Positions 1-6,461 are shown, numbered from the stretch's first letter. The stretch: 7,806 bases of DNA from Acidaminococcaceae bacterium (GCA_017443165.1 JAFSOW010000162.1:1-7806), one strand, 5' to 3'. Notes: generated by a model from the letters alone, not told the origin. Program-made: numbers and translations.

Positions 1-2
1 GT

Positions 3-1025
3 GTGGCGGCGGGCTCGAAAGATACCGACGCCGTCAACGTGGCCCAGCTGAAAGCGGCGGTTAGCGGCGTTTCATCCAACGAGGCCGGCGATGGTATTGA
101 CATTTCATCGGACAATGAAATCAGCGTGAAGACCGACGGCAAAGTGGAATCCGGTGACAAGGGCATCGTGACCGGCGGCAAGGTATATGAGTATCTCCAT
201 GGCGACACCCTGGCCCTGGGCAAGGGAAGCGAGGCCACAGGGACACACTCCATCGCCATCGGTTACGGGAACAAAGTGAGCGGCAGCAACAGCGGGGCTT
301 TCGGCGATCCGAACACGGTGAGCGGAAGCGGAAGCTATGCTATCGGTAACAATAACACCATTTCCGGCGACAACACCTTTGTACTGGGCAGCAACGTGAA
401 GACCGGGGCGAAGAACGCCGTCGTGTTAGGCGACGGTTCCGAGGGCGCGGACAACGCGGTATCGGTAGGCGCGAAAGGAAAAGAACGGCAGATCAAGAAT
501 GTGGCGCCCGGCACGGACGATAGCGATGCGACGACGGTAAAACAGGTCAAAGAGATGATTGAAGCCGGTGGCGGCGGAGCGGATTTAACACCGGTTAACC
601 ACCGCATCGACAATCTGGACAGCAAGGTAAATAAAATCGGCGCCGGCGCGGCGGCATTGGCGGCGCTCCATCCGATGGACACGGACGGCAAGTTCAGCAT
701 GGCGGCGGGTTTCGGCAATTACCGGGACGCCAATGCCATGGCATTGGGTCTGTTCTATCGTCCTAACGATCAGGTGATGTTCAGCATTGGAGGCAGCCTG
801 GGCAACGGGGAGAACATGATCAACGCCGGCGTGAGCTTCGCGCTGGATAAAGGTGTGAACACCAGCAAGGCGGCTATGGCAAAAAAGATTGCGGTACAGG
901 ATGCAAAGATCGCAATGCTGGAAGGAGAAAACGCGGAGCAGAAAGCAAAGATCCGGAACCAGGACGTTGAAATTGCCGCGTTGAAAACAGCGCTGGCCCG
1001 TATCGAAGCAAAGCTTGGGAAATAA
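3..1025 (+). CDS. Trimeric autotransporter adhesin (YadA-like), C-terminal part; 5' end outside window
   Basis: Surface adhesin of the type Vc family. Residue numbers count from the first complete codon (position 3); that GTG is an internal Val in the neck motif VAAGSKDTDAVNVAQLK, so the gene continues upstream. Seen in order: neck motif (1-17); a Gly/Asp-rich linker; YadA head repeats (about 73-157) with the SxAIG/AxxLG pattern (HSIAIGYGN, SYAIGNNN, NAVVLGDGS); a second neck (about 158-184, RQIKNVAPGTDDSDATTVKQVK); a short coiled coil; and the four-strand YadA anchor (about 195-284, KIGAGAAALAAL then alternating β-strand sequence). The family is exported by Sec, and three chains form one outer-membrane barrel. 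Oddly, the protein does not stop at the last β-strand: residues 285-340 form a charged heptad-like coiled coil ending in LARIEAKLGK. GC-rich compared with the genes downstream. No clear terminator follows. Identification is strong; ligand unknown. Confidence 0.93.
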   Translation: MAAGSKDTDAVNVAQLKAAVSGVSSNEAGDGIDISSDNEISVKTDGKVESGDKGIVTGGKVYEYLHGDTLALGKGSEATGTHSIAIGYGNKVSGSNSGAFGDPNTVSGSGSYAIGNNNTISGDNTFVLGSNVKTGAKNAVVLGDGSEGADNAVSVGAKGKERQIKNVAPGTDDSDATTVKQVKEMIEAGGGGADLTPVNHRIDNLDSKVNKIGAGAAALAALHPMDTDGKFSMAAGFGNYRDANAMALGLFYRPNDQVMFSIGGSLGNGENMINAGVSFALDKGVNTSKAAMAKKIAVQDAKIAMLEGENAEQKAKIRNQDVEIAALKTALARIEAKLGK

Positions 1026-1097
1026 AAACCGTCAGCGTCAATTATCATAGTGGTTTAATTTATAACTATATAATAGGAAGAAATTATTAATTTTTGC

Positions 1098-1126
1098 TTG
1101 CTTTTTATTGGCTGATCTGCTATAAT
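1098..1126 (+). promoter_or_regulatory. Sigma-A type promoter for the S-box leader
   Basis: The sequence shows TTGCTT at 1098-1103, a 17-bp spacer and a perfect TATAAT at 1121-1126. Transcription would start near 1133 and run straight into the SAM riboswitch. It lies in the AT-rich gap after the adhesin stop codon. Confidence 0.7.
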
Positions 1127-1180
1127 AAAACTGTAAAAAGGAATGCAAAATATTCCCGGAAACAATTTCATACGTGAACC

Positions 1181-1351
1181 CAATAGACCATAAAGAGTGC
1201 GCGAGAGACAAGCTCGGTGACCGCACAGCAACCTGGCCGGACCGGTTAAGGTGCTAAAGCTTGTATGATGGGATGTTGAGAATGCAGCCCATCATTCCGA
1301 TGGGCTTTTGTTTTTACATACAGCCCGTCACAATGATGGGCTTTTTCTTTT
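1181..1351 (+). promoter_or_regulatory. S-box (SAM-I) riboswitch with transcription-termination platform
   Basis: A leader RNA that binds S-adenosylmethionine and stops transcription. The conserved core is visible: AAAGAG (1192-1197), kink-turn-like GAGAGAC (1203-1209) with GGTGAC (1216-1221), CAGCAACC (1226-1233) and AAGGTGCTAA (1248-1257). Helices: P2 GTGCG/CGCAC (1197-1201/1222-1226) with inner GAG/CTC (1205-1207/1213-1215); P3 from AGCA/TGCT (1227-1230/1252-1255); pseudoknot of the P2 loop CAAG (1209-1212) with CTTG (1260-1263), a compensated change from the CUGG/CCAG I recall in Bacillus S-boxes; P4 ATGATGGG/CCCATCAT (1265-1272/1288-1295); P1 1181-1191 with 1300-1310 (9 of 11 pairs). Switch: the P1 3' strand (1299-1306) can instead pair with 1322-1329, the 5' arm of the terminator. 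This is the usual OFF-with-SAM logic. Nearest full gene is the unknown 702-aa ORF; a metK fragment lies further on. Confidence 0.85.
1322..1351 (+). terminator. SAM-controlled intrinsic terminator of the S-box leader
   Basis: AGCCCGTC (1322-1329) pairs with GATGGGCT (1335-1342) over 8 bp with one G·U, loop ACAAT, followed by the T-rich tract 1343-1351. Its 5' arm can pair alternatively with 1299-1306, forming the antiterminator. A second terminator-like hairpin (1286-1293/1299-1306, then TTTTGTTTTT) overlaps the P4 and P1 strands. It may act as a backup or arise only because the arms share sequence. Confidence 0.75.
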
Positions 1352-1447
1352 GCCCGGCAATGAAGGAAAGGGGTGGAATTCTGAAACATGCATAAACAGG
1401 GACGCGCAGCATCCCTCCAAGTCCGTACAACGGGACAGGAAAAATTA

Positions 1448-1469
1448 TATAATATAAATAGGTAGAAAA
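1448..1469 (+). promoter_or_regulatory. Possible promoter and shared initial transcribed region upstream of the 702-aa gene
   Basis: TATAAT at 1448-1453 lies inside AATATAAATAGGTAGAAAA (1451-1469), which recurs exactly at 5499-5517 before the 150-aa gene. No good -35 is visible 16-18 bp upstream, so promoter activity is uncertain. If active, it would let the 702-aa gene escape the SAM riboswitch. Confidence 0.4.
1451..1469 (+). repeat. 19-bp direct repeat, copy 1 (promoter/5' UTR of the 702-aa gene)
   Basis: AATATAAATAGGTAGAAAA, identical to 5499-5517. Each copy lies 24 bp upstream of a start codon (1494 and 5541), at the same distance from the gene. Confidence 0.8.
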
Positions 1470-1493
1470 CCAAGTTGAAAAGGAGAAATAAAC

Positions 1494-3602
1494 ATGGAAA
1501 ACATTGATAAGCACGAAAAAAAATTCGAAGAAAATCCTGAGGAAGACCGCAAAGAAAAATTCGTTGAAAATGATTACGAAGCCCGGAGAGCTATGATGGA
1601 TCATTCCTGCCCGCCGGATACCTGCCTGATCCGGCTGAACCTGAATCCCGCGATAACTGTGCCGGAAAAACACACGACGGCTCTGTGTTTTGCCAATAGG
1701 CTGGCGGAAGGGTGCGCCCTGGATGATTATATGACTGCGTTCCTGTCCGTGATCTTTGCTACCTCCCGGCTGGGTTACAGGAAAACACCGGAACAGTACC
1801 GGCTGCCCTGCGGGAACTATTACGTGAAAACGATTCTGAGGAAAACAGAACCAGATGAGTACAGTCTGGTCTACAAGGAGGAGCTGGGGATCGAATTCAG
1901 CCAGGCAGGGGATTATGTGATTGGGCGCATCCACTATACCATGCGGCTCATGACAGATACGAAGGACGGGGGTGAGTTCTGGACAGAACCGGCTCCCATC
2001 CCGGCAAAAGACGTGTGGCGGATTTTCATCACATCCACCATGAAGCTTAATACGGAACGGGCCGTTACCCGCACCGGCAACCCTTCGGACTGCATTATGA
2101 CCGACAGTGTAGAAAAATTATCCGACTGGCTGAAAACGAACGGCACAGAGCTCCCGCAGGATATATTTACAAAGCCGGTGCCGGTCTACCGCACGACCAA
2201 TAAAGGGTATTACGTCTTCCGCATTGAACGTTCTTTCGATCCGCGGTACGTATTCGAATTCGAAAAAAAGTTTGTCAGGTACGAACGGGTAAGTTCCTGG
2301 GACAGTATCTTTTTCTTCAATTCCGTAACGTTGGAAACGGTGGAGGTCTGTGACAGCGGGGAACTGAGGCTGGCGGTTACCCCCGAGACTCTGCACGCCG
2401 TTGTCAGGTTCTTTGAAGACCGCAAGTGGAAGCTTCGGGACATGACCTGCAGCCAGAAGGACCGTCTGGCGCTGGAGGGGTACCACCGGTTTATCGAAGG
2501 CCTGCTGATATATAAAGTCAGAACGAATGTACTCAACCCCGCCGGGGATTATGTTGCGGACAGGGGACAGCAGAGCGATGCGTTCCGTATAGAATTTGTG
2601 TTGTCCGATGCGAAGCAGAAGAAGAGGATGCCTGTCTTCCGGTACGGTTTCACGCTGGGACAAAAGCCGGCCGGCCTGGAACTGGCAGACCTCTGGCCGG
2701 CGCTCAACCGCTGGCAACGGAAAGCTGCCAGCGTATCAGTGGCAAAGGATAAAGAGGAAAGGCAGAAGTATCTGACAGACTATGTCAGCCGCTTTGAAAA
2801 AGCCCTGCAGTATGCGGGCGTATCCACAAAGGAGAAGAAAAATAAAGAAAGCAAACCGATGGCGCAGATCATTATTCCGTCAACCGAATTCCCGTCTAAC
2901 GTACGGGCCCGTGTTGAGTCGATGAGTGATCCGGAGGTCCGGAAACGCAGGAAGGCGTGGATGGACGAGACGGACCCGGAGCTGAAGGAACGGAAAGAAC
3001 AGGAGATGTGGGACTACCTGAATATGCTCGGAAAAGAACTGGACGCACAGGACGAGGAGATGAGGACCATGGGGCCGAAATACCTGAACCAGCCGCTGTT
3101 CCGTGACATAGCGCAGGCCGTTACGGGAGAGATGGTGAAGTACAAGGTGATCCGGAAACCGGAACTGACCTATTTATATAATGAACCGGGAATTCTGGAC
3201 AGGCTGTTCCGGCAGCATATTTCCGACCCGAAAATAACCGAATTGAAGCAGAAGCCAAATGACCTGTATCTCATCATAATCGGGATGCATGCCTTTGGAG
3301 CGGGAATCTACGCAACCTGCATGCAGAATGATTACAAGCATTTTGCGGATGAGTTTACCCCTGACGATGTGGAAAAGATATTCACCGCGTTTCACGAAGA
3401 TGACGCATACAAGCTTGGGCTTGAAGAGTTAAAGATCCCGTTGGATTCCAACAACAAAAAAGTGCTGGACGCCGTAATCTTAGCAGGCATGAGAGCCGCA
3501 AAAGCGTCGGCGGGTTCCGAAGTGTTCGACCCCAAAAATCTTCATACTTATATGCAGGTACTGTTTAACGCAGGCAACACGGTTGTGATGCGCGGGAAAT
3601 GA
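1494..3602 (+). CDS. Unknown 702-aa protein, probable two-module fusion
   Basis: I do not recognise a named family. Start ATG 1494 is supported by AAAGGAG (1478-1484) with a 9-nt gap. The first ~30 residues are strongly charged and probably disordered. There is no signal peptide or membrane segment, so a cytoplasmic protein is expected. Residues ~40-430 form one module rich in aromatic/β-type sequence (for example [18 protein letters not shown] and [15 protein letters not shown]). A Lys-rich linker (about 440-455, [10 protein letters not shown]) leads to Met456, where a second module of 247 aa begins with [18 protein letters not shown]. About 50 residues from Ala457, including DPE (479-481) and AWMDETD (488-494), resemble the 82-aa protein at 5079-5327. 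This suggests a fusion of two once-separate genes. No catalytic motif is evident. Stop TGA 3600-3602 lies 28 nt before the metK fragment, so the two are probably co-transcribed. It is the first gene after the S-box, but no link to methionine metabolism is visible. Confidence 0.85.
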   Translation: MENIDKHEKKFEENPEEDRKEKFVENDYEARRAMMDHSCPPDTCLIRLNLNPAITVPEKHTTALCFANRLAEGCALDDYMTAFLSVIFATSRLGYRKTPEQYRLPCGNYYVKTILRKTEPDEYSLVYKEELGIEFSQAGDYVIGRIHYTMRLMTDTKDGGEFWTEPAPIPAKDVWRIFITSTMKLNTERAVTRTGNPSDCIMTDSVEKLSDWLKTNGTELPQDIFTKPVPVYRTTNKGYYVFRIERSFDPRYVFEFEKKFVRYERVSSWDSIFFFNSVTLETVEVCDSGELRLAVTPETLHAVVRFFEDRKWKLRDMTCSQKDRLALEGYHRFIEGLLIYKVRTNVLNPAGDYVADRGQQSDAFRIEFVLSDAKQKKRMPVFRYGFTLGQKPAGLELADLWPALNRWQRKAASVSVAKDKEERQKYLTDYVSRFEKALQYAGVSTKEKKNKESKPMAQIIIPSTEFPSNVRARVESMSDPEVRKRRKAWMDETDPELKERKEQEMWDYLNMLGKELDAQDEEMRTMGPKYLNQPLFRDIAQAVTGEMVKYKVIRKPELTYLYNEPGILDRLFRQHISDPKITELKQKPNDLYLIIIGMHAFGAGIYATCMQNDYKHFADEFTPDDVEKIFTAFHEDDAYKLGLEELKIPLDSNNKKVLDAVILAGMRAAKASAGSEVFDPKNLHTYMQVLFNAGNTVVMRGK

Positions 3603-3630
3603 GATGACAAAGAGAAAGGAGCAAAACACT

Positions 3631-3975
3631 ATGCGTAAACTGTTTACATCCGAATCCGTTACGGAAGGTCACCCGGATAAAATTGCAGACCAGATTTCCG
3701 ATGCGGTGCTGGATGCGATTTTAGCGCAAGACCCCAACGGCAGGGTTGCCTGTGAAACGGTGGTGACCACGGACCTGATCCACATCGTGGGCGAAATTTC
3801 CACCACCGCGTCCGTTGATATTCCCCAAATCGCACGGGAAATAGTTATGGGCATCGGATACGACAGGGCGGAATACGGCTTTGACGGTTCCGCCTGCAAG
3901 GTTCTTGTTACCATTGACGAACAGTCGCCCGATATCGCAAGGGGGATAGATATTCCATGGAAAAATAACGGATAA
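3631..3975 (+). pseudogene. metK: metK fragment: N-terminal third of S-adenosylmethionine synthetase
   Basis: The first ~107 codons are clear Met[18 protein letters not shown] at the start, ACETVVTT, and [10 protein letters not shown] at 96-105. In E. coli numbering His14, Asp16, Glu42, Glu55 and Gln98 are present. The sequence then leaves the family at about codon 108 (position ~3952) and stops after IPWKNNG, giving 114 aa instead of the usual ~390. Missing are Asp118, Lys165, the Arg244/Lys245 region and Lys265/Lys269/Asp271, so it cannot make SAM from ATP and methionine. Start ATG 3631 matches the normal MetK N-terminus and has AAAGGAG (3615-3621) 9 nt upstream; the in-frame ATG at 3604 is less likely. 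There are no frameshifts, so the break is recent or the short product is tolerated. A complete metK is expected elsewhere in the genome, since the enzyme is normally essential. Confidence 0.9.
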
Positions 3976-4050
3976 GATACGGGTATAAAAAAAGAATGGA
4001 CGGGAGAGCTTATGAGGAGGAATAACAAAAGAATGGAAGGAAACGTAAAT

Positions 4051-5055
4051 ATGAAAACCTGTGATAACCGGGATTATAATCTGGAAATGGGCCAAAAATA
4101 TTATCATGGGACAGGCGTTAAAAAAAATTACCGCAAGGCTGCCGGGATATTCGGCAGCCTTGCGGAACAGGGAGACGCAGATGCCCGAAATTATTTAGGC
4201 GTTATGTACGAGAACGGGCAAGGTGTAAAGCAGGATTATGTTAAAGCTGCAGAATGGTTCAGAAAAGCTGCTGAGCAGGGGTATGCGCTTGCCCAATATA
4301 ATTTGGCAATAATGTATGAGCGTGGCAAAGGTGTGGAATACAATGCTGCCAAAGCAGCTGAATGGTATGAAAAAGCTGCCGGGCAGGGGGATGCAAGCGC
4401 GCAGAACAATTTGGCTTTTCTGTACAGACAAGGATACGGCGTGCCTAAAGATCCTGCCAAAGCTATGGAACTGTATGAAAAAGCAGCCAGAAACGGGTGT
4501 ACCGCCGCCCAGCTTAATTTGGGGCATATATATGAGTTCGGCAAAGAAACCGGACAGGATTATGTTAAAGCGGCAGAGTGGTACCGGATAGCTGCCGAAC
4601 AGGGGAATCCGGCCGGCGCGATGAGTCTTGCAGAGCTATATGATAAAGGCAAGGGCGTCCCACAGGATTATATTGAAGCTGCGAAATGGTACAAAATTGC
4701 TGCCGAACACGATATAAAACTCGCTCAAACCAGGTTAGGGGAAATGTATGAAAAAGGTTTGGGCGTTCCACAGGATTCAGAAAAAGCAGCATACTGGACA
4801 AAGAAAGGGGTATATTTTAGATCCTGGATTTTTAATATGAAAACCCTGTTCGATAGGAGTAACCGGTATAAAAGGCTGAACGAAATGATTGCGAAGGTAA
4901 CCGACCCGAAGTTAAAAAGCAGTCTTATCAAAACACGGGATGAATATTGGAACAGGATACAGAAACTGAATAAACCAAATTTTACGGATGAAGATTACGA
5001 ACAGATAAAACAGGAACATCAGCGTATAGATGACCTTATCAGTAAGATGGAATAA
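4051..5055 (+). CDS. Sel1-repeat (TPR-like) protein, cytoplasmic
   Basis: About seven Sel1-like repeats of ~36 aa fill roughly the first 260 residues, with the pattern A.AQ..LG.MYE.G.GV.QDY.KAAEWY.KAAEQG. Such repeats build α-helical solenoids that bind other proteins. Known Sel1 proteins act in signalling, cell-envelope assembly and some toxin-immunity loci. The last ~75 residues are not repeats but a basic helical tail ending in QEHQRIDDLISKME, likely coiled. No signal peptide is seen, unlike the many secreted Sel1 proteins. Start choice: ATG 4051 has AAGGA (4037-4041) 9 nt upstream. ATG 4033 (AGGAGG at 4015-4020, 12-nt gap) and ATG 4012 are in-frame alternatives adding 6 or 13 residues. 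It follows the metK fragment by 75 nt and precedes the 82-aa gene by 23 nt, so it probably belongs to the same transcript. Binding partner unknown. Confidence 0.88.
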   Translation: MKTCDNRDYNLEMGQKYYHGTGVKKNYRKAAGIFGSLAEQGDADARNYLGVMYENGQGVKQDYVKAAEWFRKAAEQGYALAQYNLAIMYERGKGVEYNAAKAAEWYEKAAGQGDASAQNNLAFLYRQGYGVPKDPAKAMELYEKAARNGCTAAQLNLGHIYEFGKETGQDYVKAAEWYRIAAEQGNPAGAMSLAELYDKGKGVPQDYIEAAKWYKIAAEHDIKLAQTRLGEMYEKGLGVPQDSEKAAYWTKKGVYFRSWIFNMKTLFDRSNRYKRLNEMIAKVTDPKLKSSLIKTRDEYWNRIQKLNKPNFTDEDYEQIKQEHQRIDDLISKME

Positions 5056-5078
5056 GTGATGGAAAGGAGCAAAACAAA

Positions 5079-5327
5079 ATGGCATTAGATTTAACACAGA
5101 AAACAGACCCTCCGAAACCCTTTACCGGTGCGCGGATTATTATCGGGTTCAAGCCGCCGAAAAACTGGCGGCTGAATTTGATATTACAGAAAGATCCGGA
5201 GTTTCAAAAACTCTTGAATGCCTGGGACGATGAGACGGATTCGGAGAAAAAAGAGAAGTTAAGCCTGGAGTTGGATGAACGCAGGGAGAAGGTCAGGAAA
5301 GAAAATAACCTGCCGGAGGAAGGATAG
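5079..5327 (+). CDS. Unknown 82-aa protein related to the second module of the 702-aa protein
   Basis: Start ATG 5079 has AAAGGAG (5063-5069) with a 9-nt gap. The 14-bp string AAAGGAGCAAAACA before it is identical to the one before the metK fragment (3615-3628). Residues 18 to ~67 (ARIIIGFKPPKNW, then DPEFQKLLNAWDDETD) align with residues 457-507 of the 702-aa protein; by eye about 20 of 50 positions are identical, including III, DPE and AW.DETD. The C-terminus is a highly charged helix ending in NLPEEG. It may be a stand-alone small version of that domain or the remaining 5' part of a second, larger copy. No catalytic residues, membrane segment or signal peptide. Function unknown. Confidence 0.75.
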   Translation: MALDLTQKTDPPKPFTGARIIIGFKPPKNWRLNLILQKDPEFQKLLNAWDDETDSEKKEKLSLELDERREKVRKENNLPEEG

Positions 5328-5371
5328 TTCTAAAACGTAAAAACCTGCCAATCCGGGTTCGCCGGGAGTTC

Positions 5372-5509
5372 ATGTACGACAAGGCGTACCGTAACTGCCG
5401 GCCGGTCCCGGACCTGTATTGCATTCACTCGGAATCGAAGCTGGAGGAAATCCGCAATGTCGTCCCGCAGGCGACCACTTTTTTTCAAAATCCTGTAAAA
5501 TATAAATAG
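5372..5509 (+). other. Short open frame, possible gene remnant (45 codons)
   Basis: The frame stays open from 5327 to a stop at 5507-5509. From ATG 5372 it would read MYDKAYRNCRPVPDLYC and so on. No usable ribosome-binding site precedes it: GGGAG is only 3 nt from the ATG. It overlaps a probable terminator (5459-5485) and the promoter-like repeat (5499-5517). The protein sequence looks plausible but matches nothing I recognise. It is either a decayed 3' fragment or a chance frame. Confidence 0.2.
5459..5485 (+). terminator. Probable intrinsic terminator after the 82-aa gene
   Basis: GTCG-CC (5459-5465, one bulged T) pairs with GGCGAC (5470-5475) around loop CGCA. CAC and then seven Ts (5479-5485) follow. 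The 3-nt gap before the T-tract makes it less than ideal. It would end the transcript that carries the genes from 1494 to 5327. Confidence 0.5.
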
Positions 5510-5517
5510 GTAGAAAA
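5499..5517 (+). repeat. 19-bp direct repeat, copy 2 (promoter/5' UTR of the 150-aa gene)
   Basis: Identical to 1451-1469. The -10-like box at the matching position is TAAAAT (5496-5501), with TATAAA (5501-5506) overlapping. No convincing -35 is seen; the T-tract of the terminator lies there. It suggests that the two genes use copies of one promoter or 5' leader. Confidence 0.8.
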
Positions 5518-5540
5518 AAATGCAGAAAGGGGTCAGCACG

Positions 5541-5993
5541 ATGAGTCAAAGCCACAGTTTAGAACAGCAAAAACCAGAAAAAACAAAACAGTCCGGACCG
5601 GCCAAAGCGATCAGGAAGATTCCCATCAGCGAGGAGGAATTCCTGCGCAAAATTGAAAAAATGTACAGCGAGTATGCCATCGAAGAGATCCGTTGTCACA
5701 TGAAATCGGACTTCCGGTATAACTCCTTCTGGGTGTTTGAGGAAATGAAATCCGCTGCGAGATACGTGGATTACATTACCCAAAAAATCCAGACCCTCGA
5801 AAGAGAAAACATCGTGATCAAAACCCGGATGATGCACATCCGCGGCACGGGGCAGCCCTGTCTGGTACTGCGGCAGCCTGGCACGGAACCAATCTGCCTG
5901 ATTGCGGAACGTTCCCCAAAGGGGCTCATCGCAAGAATGGACATGATGCCCGCCGGCTTTTATAAACTGGTTCCCTGCCCGGGGGAAGATTGA
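5541..5993 (+). CDS. Unknown 150-aa soluble protein
   Basis: Start ATG 5541 is preferred over the in-frame ATG 5520 because AAAGGGG (5526-5532) lies 8 nt before it. The first ~30 residues are polar, Gln/Lys-rich and probably disordered. Residues ~30-100 are predicted helical, with a charged stretch around YITQKIQTLERENIVIKTRM that could form a coiled coil. The C-terminal third is β-like (GQPCLVLRQPGTEPICLIAERSPKGL) and ends in LVPCPGED. No signal peptide, membrane segment or catalytic motif is recognised. It is monocistronic as far as can be seen, with the shared 19-bp promoter-like repeat upstream and the first repeat module downstream. The common leader with the 702-aa gene hints at co-regulation. 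Confidence 0.75.
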   Translation: MSQSHSLEQQKPEKTKQSGPAKAIRKIPISEEEFLRKIEKMYSEYAIEEIRCHMKSDFRYNSFWVFEEMKSAARYVDYITQKIQTLERENIVIKTRMMHIRGTGQPCLVLRQPGTEPICLIAERSPKGLIARMDMMPAGFYKLVPCPGED

Positions 5994-6022
5994 AAAAGTT
6001 ATGGCCTGTAAAAAAGCATAGA

Positions 6023-6043
6023 AAGTGATTTAGCAGCCGTGGA
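6023..6043 (+). repeat. Left-flank repeat of module A (half of a decayed hairpin)
   Basis: Matches 7547-7567 at 19 of 21 positions (AAGTGATT then CAGCCGTGGA). In the copy at 7547 this is the 5' arm of a perfect terminator. Here the matching 3' arm is absent, so the hairpin has been lost. Confidence 0.65.
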
Positions 6044-6072
6044 ATTTATTTTCAATGTCATTAAGTTAAGCT

Positions 6073-6163
6073 AAATTGCAGTTTTTTTCACAGCCGTAGA
6101 TTTTTTTGCGGATGTTTTGTTATAATGAATTATAGATGAGACTGTTGATACAAATCGCGATTT
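6073..6163 (+). promoter_or_regulatory. Repeat module A: hairpin, extended -10 promoter, dyad operator
   Basis: First of three direct copies. AAATTGCAG and a T-run open it. The hairpin arms are 6090-6100 and 6105-6115 (imperfect: GCGGATGT instead of GCGGCTGT). The extended -10 TGTTATAAT is at 6118-6126. The dyad AAATCGCGATTT (6152-6163) is a perfect 12-bp palindrome 24-25 bp past the -10, followed at once by AAAGGA. It would drive the genes at 6198 and 6519. Confidence 0.75.
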
Positions 6164-6171
6164 AAAGGAAC

Positions 6172-6210
6172 ATGATAGCCATTCAGGAGCTGTTAGTATG
6201 TTTGAAGTAA
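6172..6210 (+). CDS. Possible 12-aa leader peptide overlapping the membrane protein start
   Basis: ATG 6172 follows AAAGGA (6164-6169) and encodes MIAIQELLVCLK before TAA 6208-6210, overlapping the ATG at 6198 in another frame. Its ATG sits where the genes begin after modules B and C. It may be a translation-coupling leader, or the stub of a gene replaced by the present one. Evidence is positional only. Confidence 0.3.
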   Translation: MIAIQELLVCLK

Positions 6211-6461
6211 TCTGTAGGGAAATTAAAATCATGCTGGTAGACACCTGGGTTTTGGGGCTGACATTAGAAGTCTGCCTGATTTATTTCCTGGGTATGGCTG
6301 TACTGTCTAATTGGCAAAACAACAAAGCAATTTCTGTCGGATTAGCGCTGTTGGGTATTTTTGCTTTTGTAAAGACAATTATGCTGTTGTATGTTTCCAA
6401 CCCGTTTTTCTGCATAGCTATGGTTATAGTCGGATTATGTATGTTATGGCTGTTTAGATAA
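6198..6461 (+). CDS. Small integral membrane protein, 87 aa, unknown function
   Basis: Start ATG 6198 has AGGAG (6185-6189) with an 8-nt gap. Three hydrophobic stretches are visible: about residues 16-37 (WVLGLTLEVCLIYFLGMAVLS), 45-67 (ISVGLALLGIFAFVKTIMLL) and 69-86 (FFCIAMVIVGLCMLWLF), with a short polar loop SNWQNNK between the first two. It should sit in the inner membrane with little exposed outside. Holin-like size and topology is one possibility, but no phage context is present. AT-rich, unlike the genes before 6000. First gene after module A; the next start is 57 nt downstream with no promoter between, so the two are probably one transcript. Confidence 0.7.
   Translation: MFEVICREIKIMLVDTWVLGLTLEVCLIYFLGMAVLSNWQNNKAISVGLALLGIFAFVKTIMLLYVSNPFFCIAMVIVGLCMLWLFR

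Noticed and set aside
335..718. Minus-strand frame opposite the adhesin
   Set aside because: The GC-rich repetitive adhesin coding sequence leaves the antisense frame open; the adhesin motifs are unambiguous.
1190..1265. tRNA, cobalamin or c-di-GMP riboswitch
   Set aside because: No cloverleaf or B12-box, and the conserved strings CAGCAACC and AAGGTGCTAA plus the pseudoknot are those of the S-box.
1286..1310. Simple tandem terminators for the adhesin gene
   Set aside because: The first hairpin overlaps strands needed for P4 and P1 of the S-box, and the second has a matching antiterminator. The riboswitch explains the whole arrangement better.
1314..1934. 206-aa open frame on the minus strand
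   Set aside because: It overlaps the terminator, the leader and the start of the well-supported 702-aa gene, begins in noncoding sequence and has no ribosome-binding site or family resemblance.
2118..2717. 199-aa open frame on the minus strand
   Set aside because: Wholly antisense to the 702-aa gene, whose frame, start signal and length are much better supported.
3604..3975. A functional short S-adenosylmethionine synthetase
   Set aside because: Only the first third of the protein is present. The central and C-terminal domains with most active-site residues are missing, so it is called a fragment.
4195..4591. Several frames overlapping the Sel1 gene on both strands
   Set aside because: They echo the 36-aa repeat periodicity of the Sel1 coding sequence and have no start signals of their own.
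5330..5555. Minus-strand frames of 60-70 aa in the gap between the 82-aa and 150-aa genes
   Set aside because: They run through a terminator and a promoter-like repeat and have no ribosome-binding site; protein sequence is not convincing.
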